A stretch of DNA of 64,000 bases from Kineosporia aurantiaca JCM 3230 (lineage in GTDB: Bacteria > Actinomycetota > Actinomycetes > Actinomycetales > Kineosporiaceae): positions 372,001-436,000 of the forward strand of contig JODP01000006.1 in assembly GCA_000719025.1 (NCBI GenBank), given 5' to 3'. The position numbers and the translations under genes were made by a program. The notes under the pieces are model-generated. The model ran no database searches and was not told the DNA's origin. It worked only from the letters and a program-made list of their open reading frames with translations. Every line of letters starts with the position of its first letter. The first letter of the stretch is position 1. Positions 7,585 to 16,735 of this stretch are shown piece by piece.

Positions 7585-8646
7585 TCAGGGGAGGAACAGG
7601 CAGGAGTCCCCGAACTCGTGCCAGAGGTACTTGCTCTTCAGGGCCTGCTCGTAGGCCCGCCGCACCAGCTCCGCCCCGGCCACCGCCTCCAGCATCAGCA
7701 GGTGCGAGGCCTGGGGATCGTGCCACCCGGTGATCAGGCCGTTCACCACCCGCACCGGCCGCTCGCGGGAGATCACCAGGTCGGTCCACCCCCGGGCGGG
7801 CCGGACCCGGCCGTCCGGGCCGGTCGCCGACTCCAGGGCCCGGGTGACGGTGGTACCCACAGCGACCACCCGGCCACCCGTCCGGCGGGTCCAGTTCACC
7901 AGCGCAGCGGTCGATTCCGGCACCCGGTAAGGCTCGGCCGGTGGTGCCTCGCCACTTTCCAGCGAGGAGACCCCGGCGTGCAGGGTGATCGGGGCCAGCC
8001 GGATCCCGGCCGAGACCAGCCGGGTGACCAGATCCGTACTGAACGGTCGCCCGGCGCTGGCCATCTCGGCGCTCGCCCCGGTCTCCCGGGGATCGGCGAA
8101 CACCGTCTGGTAACTCGTCAGCGGCCAGGGGCGTTCCAGGTAGCCGTAGCGGATCGGGCGTCCGTGGGCGGCCAGCGTATTGCCCAGCGCCACCGGTTCC
8201 AGGGGTTCCGTGCGCCAGAGCCGCGACCCCTTCCGTTGCCCGTGCGGACCATACGGAGCCGCAAGGGTCAGTTCCGGCCCGGCCGTCCGGATCCGGTCAC
8301 CGGCCACGCAGGTCCGGATCCGCGCGGCCGCGTCCGGGGCGGTGCGGACCTCGACCACCCAGACCCCGTCCGAGAGTTCGGTCGACAGATGGACGACGAC
8401 CGGGCCGAGCCGTTCGTGGACGCCGTCGATGGCCGCGGCCCGGGTCGCCGAGGTGTTCACGACCAGCAGGTCGCCCGGTTCCAGGTGCTCGCCGAGGTGC
8501 TGGAACCGGGTGTCCTCGATCGTGTCCGGGCCCGCGACCAGGAGACGGACCCCGTCCCGCGGGAGGCCGCGGGCCTCCGGTGGCTCGGTCGCTTCCGAGC
8601 CCTCGGGCAGCTCGAACCGGGTGGTGGGCCGGATCATCGTGCTCAC
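7585..8646 (-). CDS. S-adenosylmethionine:tRNA ribosyltransferase-isomerase-like (QueA family)
   Basis: 353 residues. Family motifs include LLVVNTSATRAAAI (normally NxTxV/AxxAR), LTSYQTVFAD, PFSTDLVTRLVSAGIRLAPITLHAGVSS and the C-terminal ASHLLMLEAVAG ... RAYEQALKSKYLWHEFGDSCLFL. QueA transfers the ribosyl part of SAM to 7-aminomethyl-deazaguanine in tRNA. Actinobacterial members like this one are divergent and often lack the other queuosine genes nearby, as here, so the true substrate is uncertain. The GTG start overlaps the SDR stop as GTGA, indicating coupling and likely shared SoxR control. An ATG at 8637 is an alternative start. Confidence 0.75.
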   Translation of the reverse strand: MSTMIRPTTRFELPEGSEATEPPEARGLPRDGVRLLVAGPDTIEDTRFQHLGEHLEPGDLLVVNTSATRAAAIDGVHERLGPVVVHLSTELSDGVWVVEVRTAPDAAARIRTCVAGDRIRTAGPELTLAAPYGPHGQRKGSRLWRTEPLEPVALGNTLAAHGRPIRYGYLERPWPLTSYQTVFADPRETGASAEMASAGRPFSTDLVTRLVSAGIRLAPITLHAGVSSLESGEAPPAEPYRVPESTAALVNWTRRTGGRVVAVGTTVTRALESATGPDGRVRPARGWTDLVISRERPVRVVNGLITGWHDPQASHLLMLEAVAGAELVRRAYEQALKSKYLWHEFGDSCLFLP

Positions 8647-9329
8647 TGGTGGATCCCTTCGCTGAGATCGGCGGCCGGGTAACGGCCGTTCGGCGGGCGT
8701 TCCTGGATCAGCCTCCGGAAGGCCGGGACCACGGATTCCGGGAGCGGCCGGTCGGAGATGTCCTCGCCCGGAAAAGCCATTTGGTGCATGGGGGTTCGCA
8801 GATCGCCGGGGTCGAAGGAGTAGACCCGCACGCCGCCGGTGCACTCGGCACCCAGCACGGCTCCGATCTGCTCCAGGGCGGCCTTGGACGAGCCGTACCC
8901 GCCCCAGCCGGGGTACACCCCACTGGCCGCGTCCGAGGTAATGTTCACGATCGTTCCGCTGTGTGCGGCCAGGGTCTTCAGGAACAGCTGGATCAGGCCG
9001 AGCGGGGCGATGACGTTGACCCGGTACAGGTCTTCCAGTGCCCCGAGGGGGATTTCGCCCAGGGCGGGCAGCGGGCTCGGCCCCAGGCCACCGGCGTTGT
9101 TCACCAGCAGGTCGAGGTCCGGCGCGGCTTCGAACAGGGCCTGGCGATGGGCCGGATCAGTGATGTCGCCCGGGACGGCCCGGACCCTGGGGCCCAGGTC
9201 CTGGGTGGCCTGGCGCAGGGCCTCGGCGTTGCGGGCATCCACCACGAGATCCCAGTCGTCCTCGGCCAGGGCCCTGGTCAGGGCCCGGCCGAGGCCGCTG
9301 GAGGCCCCGGTGACGAGTGCGGTCGGCAT
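8643..9329 (-). CDS. Short-chain dehydrogenase/reductase (SoxR-controlled)
   Basis: 228 residues of classical SDR: cofactor loop TGASSGLG (8-15), NNAG, and the catalytic Ser (NITSD) and YGSSK giving Y-x3-K. Start MPTALVTG at 9329 follows AAGGAAG; a longer frame to 9422 would run through the promoter and into soxR. The gene is first in a leftward operon with the QueA-like gene and is divergent from soxR across a 19-bp-spacer promoter, so it is probably induced by redox-active compounds. The substrate is unknown; quinone-like or carbonyl compounds are reasonable guesses. Confidence 0.88.
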   Translation of the reverse strand: MPTALVTGASSGLGRALTRALAEDDWDLVVDARNAEALRQATQDLGPRVRAVPGDITDPAHRQALFEAAPDLDLLVNNAGGLGPSPLPALGEIPLGALEDLYRVNVIAPLGLIQLFLKTLAAHSGTIVNITSDAASGVYPGWGGYGSSKAALEQIGAVLGAECTGGVRVYSFDPGDLRTPMHQMAFPGEDISDRPLPESVVPAFRRLIQERPPNGRYPAADLSEGIHQ

Positions 9330-9356
9330 GTCTTCTCGCTTCCTTAGGGGCTTTTC

Positions 9357-9387
9357 ATTCTGGTAGTTAAATTCAACTTCATGTCTA
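9357..9387 (-). promoter_or_regulatory. SoxR-type promoter/operator of the SDR operon
   Basis: Read leftward: -35 TAGACA (9387-9382), a spacer of exactly 19 nt (9381-9363) and -10 CAGAAT (9362-9357). The spacer centre carries a near-perfect dyad AGTTAAATTCAACT (9365-9378). An over-long 19-bp spacer with a centred palindrome is the hallmark of MerR/SoxR-activated promoters. The SoxR gene lies immediately on the other side. Confidence 0.8.
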
Positions 9388-9400
9388 GTAGTCTGGAAGC

Positions 9401-9883
9401 ATGAGTTCCGAGGGGAAGCCACGGGCCGATCAGCTGCTGACGATCGGCGAGCTGACCCAGCGCAGCGGGCTGGCCGCCTCGGCGCTGCGGTTCTACGAGC
9501 GCGAGGGCCTGATCTCGGCCACCCGTACCGCCGGTGGTCAGCGGCGTTACGAGCGGGCGGTGCTGCGCCGGCTGGCCTTCATCCGGGCCGCGCGCAGCGT
9601 CGGCCTCTCCTTGGACGAGGTGCGCGCGGCGATGGAGGGGCTGCCCTCGGCCCGCACCCCGACCAGGGCCGACTGGACGGCGATCTCCCGGTCCTGGTCC
9701 CAGCGGCTGGACGAGCAGATCGAGGCGCTCACCGCGCTGCGGGACAAGCTCGACTCGTGCATCGGCTGCGGGTGCCTGTCCCTGGCCCGCTGCCGGATCT
9801 CCAATCCGGAGGACTCGGTGGCGGCACTGGGGCCGGGGGCGGCCTATCTGCCGGCGGCGCTGCGGCGGCCGGCCTCGTCCTGA
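9401..9883 (+). CDS. soxR: Redox-sensitive MerR-family regulator SoxR
   Basis: 160 residues. An N-terminal MerR winged helix (TIGELTQRSGLAASALRFYEREGLI) and a dimerisation helix are followed by CIGCGCLSLARC, the C-x2-C-x-C-x5-C ligand set of the SoxR [2Fe-2S] cluster. In actinomycetes SoxR is activated by redox-cycling small molecules and switches on a few oxidoreductase genes (family knowledge). The divergent SDR operon with a 19-bp-spacer promoter is the obvious target. The ATG has GGAAG only 1-2 nt upstream, so initiation may be leaderless or weak. Confidence 0.93.
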   Translation: MSSEGKPRADQLLTIGELTQRSGLAASALRFYEREGLISATRTAGGQRRYERAVLRRLAFIRAARSVGLSLDEVRAAMEGLPSARTPTRADWTAISRSWSQRLDEQIEALTALRDKLDSCIGCGCLSLARCRISNPEDSVAALGPGAAYLPAALRRPASS

Positions 9884-10025
9884 CCGTCGGCCTCGGGGTG
9901 GGGGTGGCCAGGAAACCTCGATGTGACATGCAGCGGTGACACTTTCATGATGTCTCGACTTCGGCCCATCCCGTCGCCATCGGCTGAACGCGGGCGCCTA
10001 CGCTCTCCCGGGTGGAGGAGGCCGG

Positions 10026-11177
10026 ATGCGTGAGCTGCTGACCGGGCTGATCGGGCCGCCCGGCTGGCGGGCGCAGGGCCGGCGCTGGGCCCTGGCCCGG
10101 GTGATCGACGTGGAAGGGTCCGGCCCCCGCGAGCCGGGGGCGGCGATGGCGGTGAGCGAGGACGGGGAGGTGCTCGGCTCGGTCTCCGGCGGGTGCGTCG
10201 AGGGGGCCGTGGTCCAGGCCGCCCTCGAGGTGATCAGCGGCGGCGCCGCCCGATTCGTCAGCTTCGGCTACTCCGAAGAGGACGCCTTCGCCGTGGGTCT
10301 GACCTGCGGCGGCACCGTTCACCTGCTGATTCAGCCGGGCGATCAGCTGAGCGGGTCCGACCGGCTCCTCGATGCGGTCCGGGAGGGGCAGCCGGCGGCG
10401 TTGATCACGGTGGTGGAGCTCGCGACGGACGGCGGCGGGCGCCTGGGGGCGACCGCTCTGCTGCGGCCCGGCCGGCCCCTGGTCGGGAGCCTGGGCAATG
10501 CCGAGCTGGACCGGGTGGTGGCGCGGGACGCCGAGGCCGAACTGGCGGTGGGGAGCTCGCGGGTGCGGCACTACGGTCTTCGCGGTGAGGCCCGGCGCAG
10601 CGATGTGAGCGTTTTCGTCCACTCGTTCAGCCCGCCCGCCCGCATGATCATCTTCGGCGCCGTCGATTTCGCCGCGGCCCTCAGTCAGGTCGCCTCCGTG
10701 CTCGGGTTCCGGGTGATCCTCTGCGACGCCCGGGAGCGGTTCGCCACCAAGGCCCGGTTCCCGTTCGCCGACGAGGTGGTCGTGGACTGGCCGCACCGCC
10801 TGCTGGGCCGGATCGGCAGCACCCTGACCGCGCGCGACGCCGTCTGCGTGCTCACCCACGAGGCCCGGTTCGATGTCCCGGCCGTGCTGGCCGCGGTGTC
10901 GACCCCGGTGGGCTACCTCGGGGCGATGGGCAGCCGTCGCACGCACGACGACCGGATGGCGCGGCTGCGGGCGGCCGGGGCCGACGAGGCGAGCCTGGCC
11001 CGGCTGAACTCGCCGATCGGGCTGGACCTCGGGGCGCGCACGCCGGAGGAGACCGCGGTGTCGATCTGCGCGGAGATCATTGCCCGCCGGGCCGGGGTCG
11101 AGGTGGTCCAGTCGCTGGGGCGGGTCGAGGGGCCGATCCATCAGCGGGTGCGTCTGGTGCGAGCCGGCGGCGAGTAG
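10026..11177 (+). CDS. XdhC/CoxI family molybdoenzyme maturation factor
   Basis: 383 residues. The N-terminal XdhC_CoxI domain has GSVSGGCVEGAV and LTCGGTVHLLIQ, and the C-terminal Rossmann-like XdhC_C domain has LGAMGSRRTHDDR and SPIGLDLGARTPEETAVSI. XdhC proteins bind and sulfurate the Mo cofactor before insertion into xanthine dehydrogenase or CO dehydrogenase-type enzymes. GGAGGAGG sits just upstream of the ATG. No xdh or cox structural genes are in the window, so the client enzyme must be encoded elsewhere. Confidence 0.9.
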   Translation: MRELLTGLIGPPGWRAQGRRWALARVIDVEGSGPREPGAAMAVSEDGEVLGSVSGGCVEGAVVQAALEVISGGAARFVSFGYSEEDAFAVGLTCGGTVHLLIQPGDQLSGSDRLLDAVREGQPAALITVVELATDGGGRLGATALLRPGRPLVGSLGNAELDRVVARDAEAELAVGSSRVRHYGLRGEARRSDVSVFVHSFSPPARMIIFGAVDFAAALSQVASVLGFRVILCDARERFATKARFPFADEVVVDWPHRLLGRIGSTLTARDAVCVLTHEARFDVPAVLAAVSTPVGYLGAMGSRRTHDDRMARLRAAGADEASLARLNSPIGLDLGARTPEETAVSICAEIIARRAGVEVVQSLGRVEGPIHQRVRLVRAGGE

Positions 11178-11392
11178 GCCGGCCCTCGGCGATTCTCCCG
11201 GGTGCAGCGCGGCGGCGGGTGTTTACTGAGTGGCCGCACGCGCCTGACCAGCCCATCCTGCACCGGGGGCGCCGTCGCCCGGCCCAGCCGGGAACCGGCG
11301 TCCTGCTTGCGGTTCGGTCCGGCGGTGTGGTCAGGTTGTCGGGCCGATCCCCGGCCGGTCCGAGGATGGCTCGTTATGGGGGAAAAGGTTTC

Positions 11393-12967
11393 GTGAGTAG
11401 GAGTTTCCGGCTGCTCATCATCGAGGACCAGCCGGCCGACGCGGAGCTGATGGTGGCCGAGCTGGTCCGCGGCGGCTTCGGGCCGGACTGGACCCGGGTG
11501 GACGGGATGGACACGATGCTGGCGGCCCTCGACCCGCCGCCGGCCGTGATCCTCTGCGACTACTCGCTTCCCGGCCTGGACGCGCCGACCGTGCTGGACA
11601 AGCTGCACGAATTGCACCTGGAAGTACCGGTGATCGTGGTCAGCGGCCAGATGGACGAGGAGACCTGCGTCAAGTCACTGCGCCTGGGCGCGGTCGACTA
11701 TCTCCTGAAGGACCGGCTGGCCCGGCTCGGCCCGGCGGTCGACCACGCGCTGGCGATCCGCCGGCTGACCGCGGAGAAGCGCGAGGCCGAGCGGCGCGAG
11801 CGGGAGACGTCGGCGATCCTGGCCGGACTGGTGGCCCATTCACCGGCGGCGATCAGCGTGAAGGCGGTGGACGGCCGCTACCTGCTGGCCAACCGGCAGT
11901 TCGAGCTGCTCTGCGGCCTGGCCCCGGACTCTCTGGCGGGCAAGATCGACGCCGAGATCTTCCCGGCCGAGAAGGCCCGGGAAATGACCGAACTCGACGC
12001 CCGCTGCCTGCACACCTCGATCGTGCTGGAGCGGGAGGAGGAGTTCGACGGCGGGCGCAACCTGCTCTGCGTGCGCTACCCGATCAGCGACGAGCGGGGC
12101 GAGATCTTCGGGATCGGGGCGATCTACACCGAGATCACCCGGCAGAAACGGGTCGAGTCCGACCTGCGCGCGGCCCGGGCCGACATCATGTCCCGGGCCG
12201 AGAAGCTGGCGGCCGGGAACAGCCAGTTGCGGGAGATGGACCGGAAGAAGACCGATTTCTTCGCCGCGGTCAGTCACGAGCTGCGCAACCCGCTGACCTC
12301 GATCCGGGGTTACGTGGAGATGCTGCGGGACGGCAACGGCAGCGAACCGGAGCTCGGCCCCAAGTTCCTGGACATCATCGACCGCAACAGTGCCAACGTC
12401 CTCAGTCTGCTCGACGACCTGCTGGTGCTGTCGCAGATGGAGTCCGGGCACGCCGGAACCTCGCATTTCCGGGCGCTTTCGTTCCCGGAGATCGCCGAGG
12501 CCGCGATCGCCACCGTGGAGCCGACCGCCCGCCAGGCCGGGCTCACCCTGCGGCTGGTGGTGGCCGACCGGCTGCCGGTGGTGCTCGGGGATGCGGCCCA
12601 ACTGGAGCGGGTACTGATCAATCTGCTCGGCAACGCGGTGAAGTTCTCCCCGGTGCCCAGCGGCCCGGTGTCCGCGCGTCCTCTGGGCGGCCGTCCCGAC
12701 GTCATCACTCTGGAGGTCTCCGCGGTGGCGGCCGGGGTGCGTCTCGAGGTCCGTGACCGGGGAATCGGGATTCCGCAGGCCGAGCAGGCGAAGCTGTTCA
12801 CCCGGTTCTTCCGCTCCAGTTCCGCTACCGAGCGCGGCATTCCGGGCACCGGGCTGGGGCTGACCGTGGTGAAGGGCGTGGTCGACGCGCACCGCGGCAC
12901 GATCCGCGTCGACTCCGCTCCCGGCCGCGGCACCACGATGACCGTGGACCTACCGGCTCAACGCTAG
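11393..12967 (+). CDS. Hybrid sensor kinase: receiver-PAS-HisKA-HATPase (paralogue)
   Basis: 524 residues from the GTG at 11393, preceded by GGGGGAAAAGG; an ATG at 11366 would add nine residues. Receiver domain with D56 in LCDYSLP and LLKDRLARLGPAVDHAL; PAS domain about 143-250 (SPAAISVKAVDGRYLLANRQF); HisKA with H295 in AVSHELRNPL; HATPase with LINLLGNAVKF, DRGIGI, FTRFFRS and GTGLGLTVV. It is similar throughout to the kinase at 911-2395, including the rare receiver-first order, so the two arose by duplication. The PAS domain here is fuller. It converges on the antiporter gene with only 9 nt between stops. Confidence 0.9.
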   Translation: MSRSFRLLIIEDQPADAELMVAELVRGGFGPDWTRVDGMDTMLAALDPPPAVILCDYSLPGLDAPTVLDKLHELHLEVPVIVVSGQMDEETCVKSLRLGAVDYLLKDRLARLGPAVDHALAIRRLTAEKREAERRERETSAILAGLVAHSPAAISVKAVDGRYLLANRQFELLCGLAPDSLAGKIDAEIFPAEKAREMTELDARCLHTSIVLEREEEFDGGRNLLCVRYPISDERGEIFGIGAIYTEITRQKRVESDLRAARADIMSRAEKLAAGNSQLREMDRKKTDFFAAVSHELRNPLTSIRGYVEMLRDGNGSEPELGPKFLDIIDRNSANVLSLLDDLLVLSQMESGHAGTSHFRALSFPEIAEAAIATVEPTARQAGLTLRLVVADRLPVVLGDAAQLERVLINLLGNAVKFSPVPSGPVSARPLGGRPDVITLEVSAVAAGVRLEVRDRGIGIPQAEQAKLFTRFFRSSSATERGIPGTGLGLTVVKGVVDAHRGTIRVDSAPGRGTTMTVDLPAQR

Positions 12968-12976
12968 AGCCCAGCG

Positions 12977-14677
12977 CTAGAGTCGGGCCGCCGAACTGGT
13001 GGCGGTGGCGGCCTCTTCGTAGTCCAGCTGCTCCAGCAGATCCCGCAGCACCTCGTCGTCCAGGTTCCCGGCGTCCCGCTCGGCGATCAGGGCCTGGCGC
13101 TGAGCCGTGAGCATCCGCTGGCGCAGCAACCGGACCGCGCGGGTCAGGTCCTTCCGGGCCAGTTCGCGCAGGGCGGGGTCGTCCTCGTCGTCCGGCAGCA
13201 GATCCTCACGGGTCTCCTGCGCGTGCCGGAAACGCTCGGCAATGCCCTCCAGCAGCGCCGGGTCACATCCGTCGGGCGGGTCGGCCAGGGTCTCCTTGAC
13301 CGCGCGTTTGGAGGCCGACCGGGCCACGTCCCGGGCGAACCGGCGCTGCTGCATCTCCTTCTGGTGCTCGATGTCGCCGGAGATGTCCAGCCGCTTCACC
13401 AGCAGGGGCAGGGTCACCCCCTGCAGCAGCAGGGTGCCGACGGCGACCACGAACGCGATGAACTGGATGATCGAGCGGGCCGGGAAGGGATCGCCGGCCT
13501 CGGTCAGGAAGGGCACACCGGAAGCGGCGGCCAGGGTGACCACTCCGCGCATGCCGGTCCAGGAGATCAGCGCGTTGGTCGACCAGTTCGCCCCGCGCGC
13601 GGCCCGGGTGCGGGCCTGTTCCACCCGGTCGGCCAGGAAGGGCACGCGGGGGTTCTCGACCGGGGGTGTGGAGGCCAGGCCCTTGCGCACGAGCTGCCGG
13701 CCCCCGGCGAAGCCGAACACCCAGATCGGCCGGACCGCGACCACGGTGAGCAGCACCAGGAGCGAGGACATCAGCACCAGGCCGACCGGTTCGCCCTCGA
13801 TGTTGAACACGTCGTCGATCACGAAGCGCATCTGCAGGCCCATGTAGGCGAACACGAAGGCCTCGAGCAGGATGTCGATGCTGCGCCAGAGCTGGCGCTC
13901 CTGCAGGCGGGTGGCGAAGCCCGAGGTGGCCTGGTTGTGGCCGATCCAGAACCCGGCCATCACCACCGCCAGCACGCCCGAGCCGTGCAGCTCCTCGGCC
14001 AGCAGGTAGGCGGAGAACGGCACGACCAGCCCGAGCACCGTCTCCAAGCCCGGATCGTGCAGGTGGCTGCGGATCCACAGCACCACGACGGCCAGCACGA
14101 TGCCGACCACCAGGCCGACGATCGAGGTGTAGACGAAGAACAGCAGGGGGTTGCTGACCACGGTGTGGCTGCCGGTGACCCCGGCCACGCCCACGCTGAA
14201 CAGGGTCAGCGCGGCCGCGTCGTTGATCAGGCTCTCGCCGGTCAGGATCGTCATCACCCGGCTGGGGACGCCGAGCGTGCGGCCGATCGCCACGGCCGTC
14301 ACCGCGTCCGGCGGCCCGACCACCGCGCCCAGCACCAGGGCCGCCCCGAACGTCATCTCCGGCACTGCTTTCCAGGCCACCACGGCCACCGCGAACGCCG
14401 TGATCAGCACCAGGGCGACGCCGAGGCGCAGGATCGGCTGGAGGTTCTGGACGAAGCTGGGCACCGAGAAGTCCAGCGCGGTGGAGTAGAGCAGCGGCGG
14501 CAGGACGATGCCCAGGATGATGTGCGGCTCGAGTTCCAGCCGGGGCATGCCCGGGATGAAGGACGCGGCCAGCCCGATGACCAGGACCACCAGAGGGGCC
14601 TGAAGACCCTTACGGTGGGCCAGGCCGGTCACCGTGATGGCGGCGATCACCACCAGTAGGAGCTGTACGCCGTTCAT
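12977..14677 (-). CDS. Na+/H+ antiporter, CPA1 (NhaP/NHE) family
   Basis: 566 residues. About a dozen membrane helices fill residues 3-420, with the CPA1 motifs VVGPPDAVTAVAIGR and GESLINDAAALTLF, whose ND pair binds the cation. A cytoplasmic C-terminal domain of roughly 140 residues is rich in charged helices (ARKDLTRAVRLLRQRML). It exchanges cytoplasmic Na+ (or K+) for external protons for pH and salt homeostasis. The start MNGVQLLL follows GGGAGG; an upstream in-frame ATG at 14803 would add a Pro/Arg-rich stretch. Confidence 0.92.
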   Translation of the reverse strand: MNGVQLLLVVIAAITVTGLAHRKGLQAPLVVLVIGLAASFIPGMPRLELEPHIILGIVLPPLLYSTALDFSVPSFVQNLQPILRLGVALVLITAFAVAVVAWKAVPEMTFGAALVLGAVVGPPDAVTAVAIGRTLGVPSRVMTILTGESLINDAAALTLFSVGVAGVTGSHTVVSNPLLFFVYTSIVGLVVGIVLAVVVLWIRSHLHDPGLETVLGLVVPFSAYLLAEELHGSGVLAVVMAGFWIGHNQATSGFATRLQERQLWRSIDILLEAFVFAYMGLQMRFVIDDVFNIEGEPVGLVLMSSLLVLLTVVAVRPIWVFGFAGGRQLVRKGLASTPPVENPRVPFLADRVEQARTRAARGANWSTNALISWTGMRGVVTLAAASGVPFLTEAGDPFPARSIIQFIAFVVAVGTLLLQGVTLPLLVKRLDISGDIEHQKEMQQRRFARDVARSASKRAVKETLADPPDGCDPALLEGIAERFRHAQETREDLLPDDEDDPALRELARKDLTRAVRLLRQRMLTAQRQALIAERDAGNLDDEVLRDLLEQLDYEEAATATSSAARL

Positions 14678-14918
14678 CTCACGCCTCCCGCAGGCCACCG
14701 AGGTTCGTCCATTGAGTCCGAGCAGAACCCAGGCCGTCCCGAGGGAAGCAGGGTGCGGAGGTCCGCAGTGCCGAGGATCAAGATCGCTCGGACGCCGACG
14801 CATGGGCCTCTGACCAGGACACCGATCCTATCGGTGGGTATCGGCCCGGATCCGGCGGGGTAAAGCTCTCCGGAAAACTGGATAGGCGGATTATATAAGT
14901 TAGTGATATGAAAGGAGC

Positions 14919-15407
14919 GTGTCCTCACCCTCCACCGATCCCGCCGCGCATGCCGATCACGCCGAGCACGCCGACCTGGTGGAGCTGGCCGGTTCGCTGG
15001 ACATGCTGCTGGCCTGGGTCCGCCGCAACACCCCGCCGAGTGAATACAGCATGACGGCCCGCACCACCGTCACCCGGCTGGCGAACGACGGCCCGGCCCG
15101 GATCTCCGACCTGGCCCGGCTCGAGGGGGTCACCCAGCCGGCGATGACCGGTCTGGTCAACCGGCTGGAGGGCGAGGGGCTGGTTCGTCGCGACCCCGAT
15201 CCGAGTGACGCCCGGGCCGCGCTGGTCGCGCTGACCGACACCGGCCGGGCCTTCGTCGAGCAGCGCCGGGCTCAGCGGACCCGGATGCTGGCCGCCCAGC
15301 TCGAGCAGCTGACTCCGGCCGACCAGGCGGCCCTGCTCTCGGCCGGATCCGCGATCGCCCGGCTCACCCAACTGTCGCCGCGATCGTCCCTCATTTCCAG
15401 ATCCTGA
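14919..15407 (+). CDS. MarR-family transcriptional regulator
   Basis: 162 residues with a MarR winged helix: ISDLARLEGVTQPAMTGLVNRLEGEGLVRRDPDPSDARAALVALTDTG in family order, the wing being DPSDARA. It is followed 29 nt later by an MFS transporter, the usual pairing for an efflux pump and its local repressor. The GTG start has AAAGGAG one nucleotide upstream, tight spacing, so a later start is possible. An AT-rich stretch at 14891-14912 (TTATAT ... ATATGAA) could hold the -10 and an imperfect operator. Confidence 0.88.
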   Translation: MSSPSTDPAAHADHAEHADLVELAGSLDMLLAWVRRNTPPSEYSMTARTTVTRLANDGPARISDLARLEGVTQPAMTGLVNRLEGEGLVRRDPDPSDARAALVALTDTGRAFVEQRRAQRTRMLAAQLEQLTPADQAALLSAGSAIARLTQLSPRSSLISRS

Positions 15408-15436
15408 CCGAGAAGCCGACTTTCAGGGAGATTGCG

Positions 15437-16729
15437 ATGACGTCCGCGCACGGCTCCGCCGCCCCGTCCCCGTTCCAGCAGCCCCGCGCCGTCTGGGCGG
15501 TCGCGTTCGCCTGCGTCGTCTCGTTCATGGGCATCGGCCTGGTCGACCCGATCCTGCCGGTGCTGGCCCAGCAGCTGAACGCCTCCCGCAGCCAGGTGTC
15601 GCTGCTGTTCACCAGTTACCTGGTGGTCACCGCGGTGGCCATGCTGATCACCGGATGGGTATCCAGTCGCCTTGGGGCCAAGCGCACCCTGATCATCGGC
15701 CTGGCCCTGATCGTCCTGTTCTCCTTGCTGGCCGGGCTTTCCGGCACGATCAACGGCATCGTCGGCTTCCGGGCCGGCTGGGGCCTGGGCAACGCGCTGT
15801 TCATCGCCACCTCGCTGGCGGTGATCGTGGCCAGTTCCAGCGGCGGCTTCGCCGGGGCCATCATCCTTTACGAATCCGCGCTCGGTCTCGGCATCGCGGC
15901 CGGCCCGCTGGTCGGCGGGCTGCTCGGCAACATCAGCTGGCGGGGGCCGTTCTTCGGGGTTGCAGTGCTGATGGGTATCGCCCTGATCGCGACCGCGCTG
16001 ATGCTGCCGCCCACCCCGAAACCGGCCCAGCCCAGTTCGATCTCGGCCCCGCTGCTGGCGCTGCGGCACCGCGGCCTGCTCACCATGGGCATGACCGGTC
16101 TGCTCTACAACTGGGGTTTCTTCACGCTGCTGGCCTACTCGCCCTATCTGATGGAGCTCAGCGCGATCCGGCTCGGATTCGTCTTCTTCGGCTGGGGGCT
16201 GCTGCTCGCCTTCTTCGCGGTGTTCGGTGCCTCCCGGTTGCAGGCCCGGTTCGGCACCGCCCGCACCCTGTACGGAAACTTCGTGCTGCTGGCGATCGAC
16301 CTGGCGGTGATCGGGTTCGGTCACTCCTCGCCGACCACCGTCATCGTCGCGGTGATCGTGGCCGGAGCCTTCCTCGGCGTCAACAACACCCTGGTAACCC
16401 AGGCCGTGATGATGGTTTCGCCGGTCGAGCGCCCCGTCGCCTCGGCCGCCTACGGTTTCGTCCGGTTCATCGGCGGTGGTCTCGCACCGTACTTCGCCGG
16501 CAAGCTGGCCGAGCGCTTCAACGACGCGATTCCGTTCTACGTCGGCGCGGGTGCGGTGGTGCTCGCCCTGATCGTCTTCGCCAGCGGGCATGCGCTGATC
16601 GACGCGGCCGACCGGAAGATGATGGGGGACGCCGCGGGGCTGGAGGGCGCGGAAGGTCTGGAATCAGTGGGTGGGGGCGACGCGGTGGACGCCGGCCTTC
16701 CGGAGGGCACGGTTCGCGCGGAGAACTGA
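15437..16729 (+). CDS. MFS drug/metabolite efflux transporter (DHA1 type)
   Basis: 430 residues with 12 predicted membrane helices (about 20-400). The motif-A region RLGAKRTL lies between helices 2 and 3, and AGPLVGGLLGNISWRGPFF is the DHA motif-C-like segment near helix 5. A hydrophilic Gly/Glu-rich tail follows. The preceding MarR gene probably represses it. AGGGAG precedes the ATG. The substrate cannot be deduced. Confidence 0.9.
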   Translation: MTSAHGSAAPSPFQQPRAVWAVAFACVVSFMGIGLVDPILPVLAQQLNASRSQVSLLFTSYLVVTAVAMLITGWVSSRLGAKRTLIIGLALIVLFSLLAGLSGTINGIVGFRAGWGLGNALFIATSLAVIVASSSGGFAGAIILYESALGLGIAAGPLVGGLLGNISWRGPFFGVAVLMGIALIATALMLPPTPKPAQPSSISAPLLALRHRGLLTMGMTGLLYNWGFFTLLAYSPYLMELSAIRLGFVFFGWGLLLAFFAVFGASRLQARFGTARTLYGNFVLLAIDLAVIGFGHSSPTTVIVAVIVAGAFLGVNNTLVTQAVMMVSPVERPVASAAYGFVRFIGGGLAPYFAGKLAERFNDAIPFYVGAGAVVLALIVFASGHALIDAADRKMMGDAAGLEGAEGLESVGGGDAVDAGLPEGTVRAEN

Positions 16730-16735
16730 AAACCC

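Noticed and set aside
7585..8646. Queuosine biosynthesis locus
   Set aside because: No queC, queD, queE, queF, queG or tgt is nearby, and the motifs are divergent, so only the family name is assigned.
10026..11177. Xanthine or CO dehydrogenase gene cluster
   Set aside because: Only the maturation factor is present; no large, FAD or Fe-S subunit gene lies within the window.
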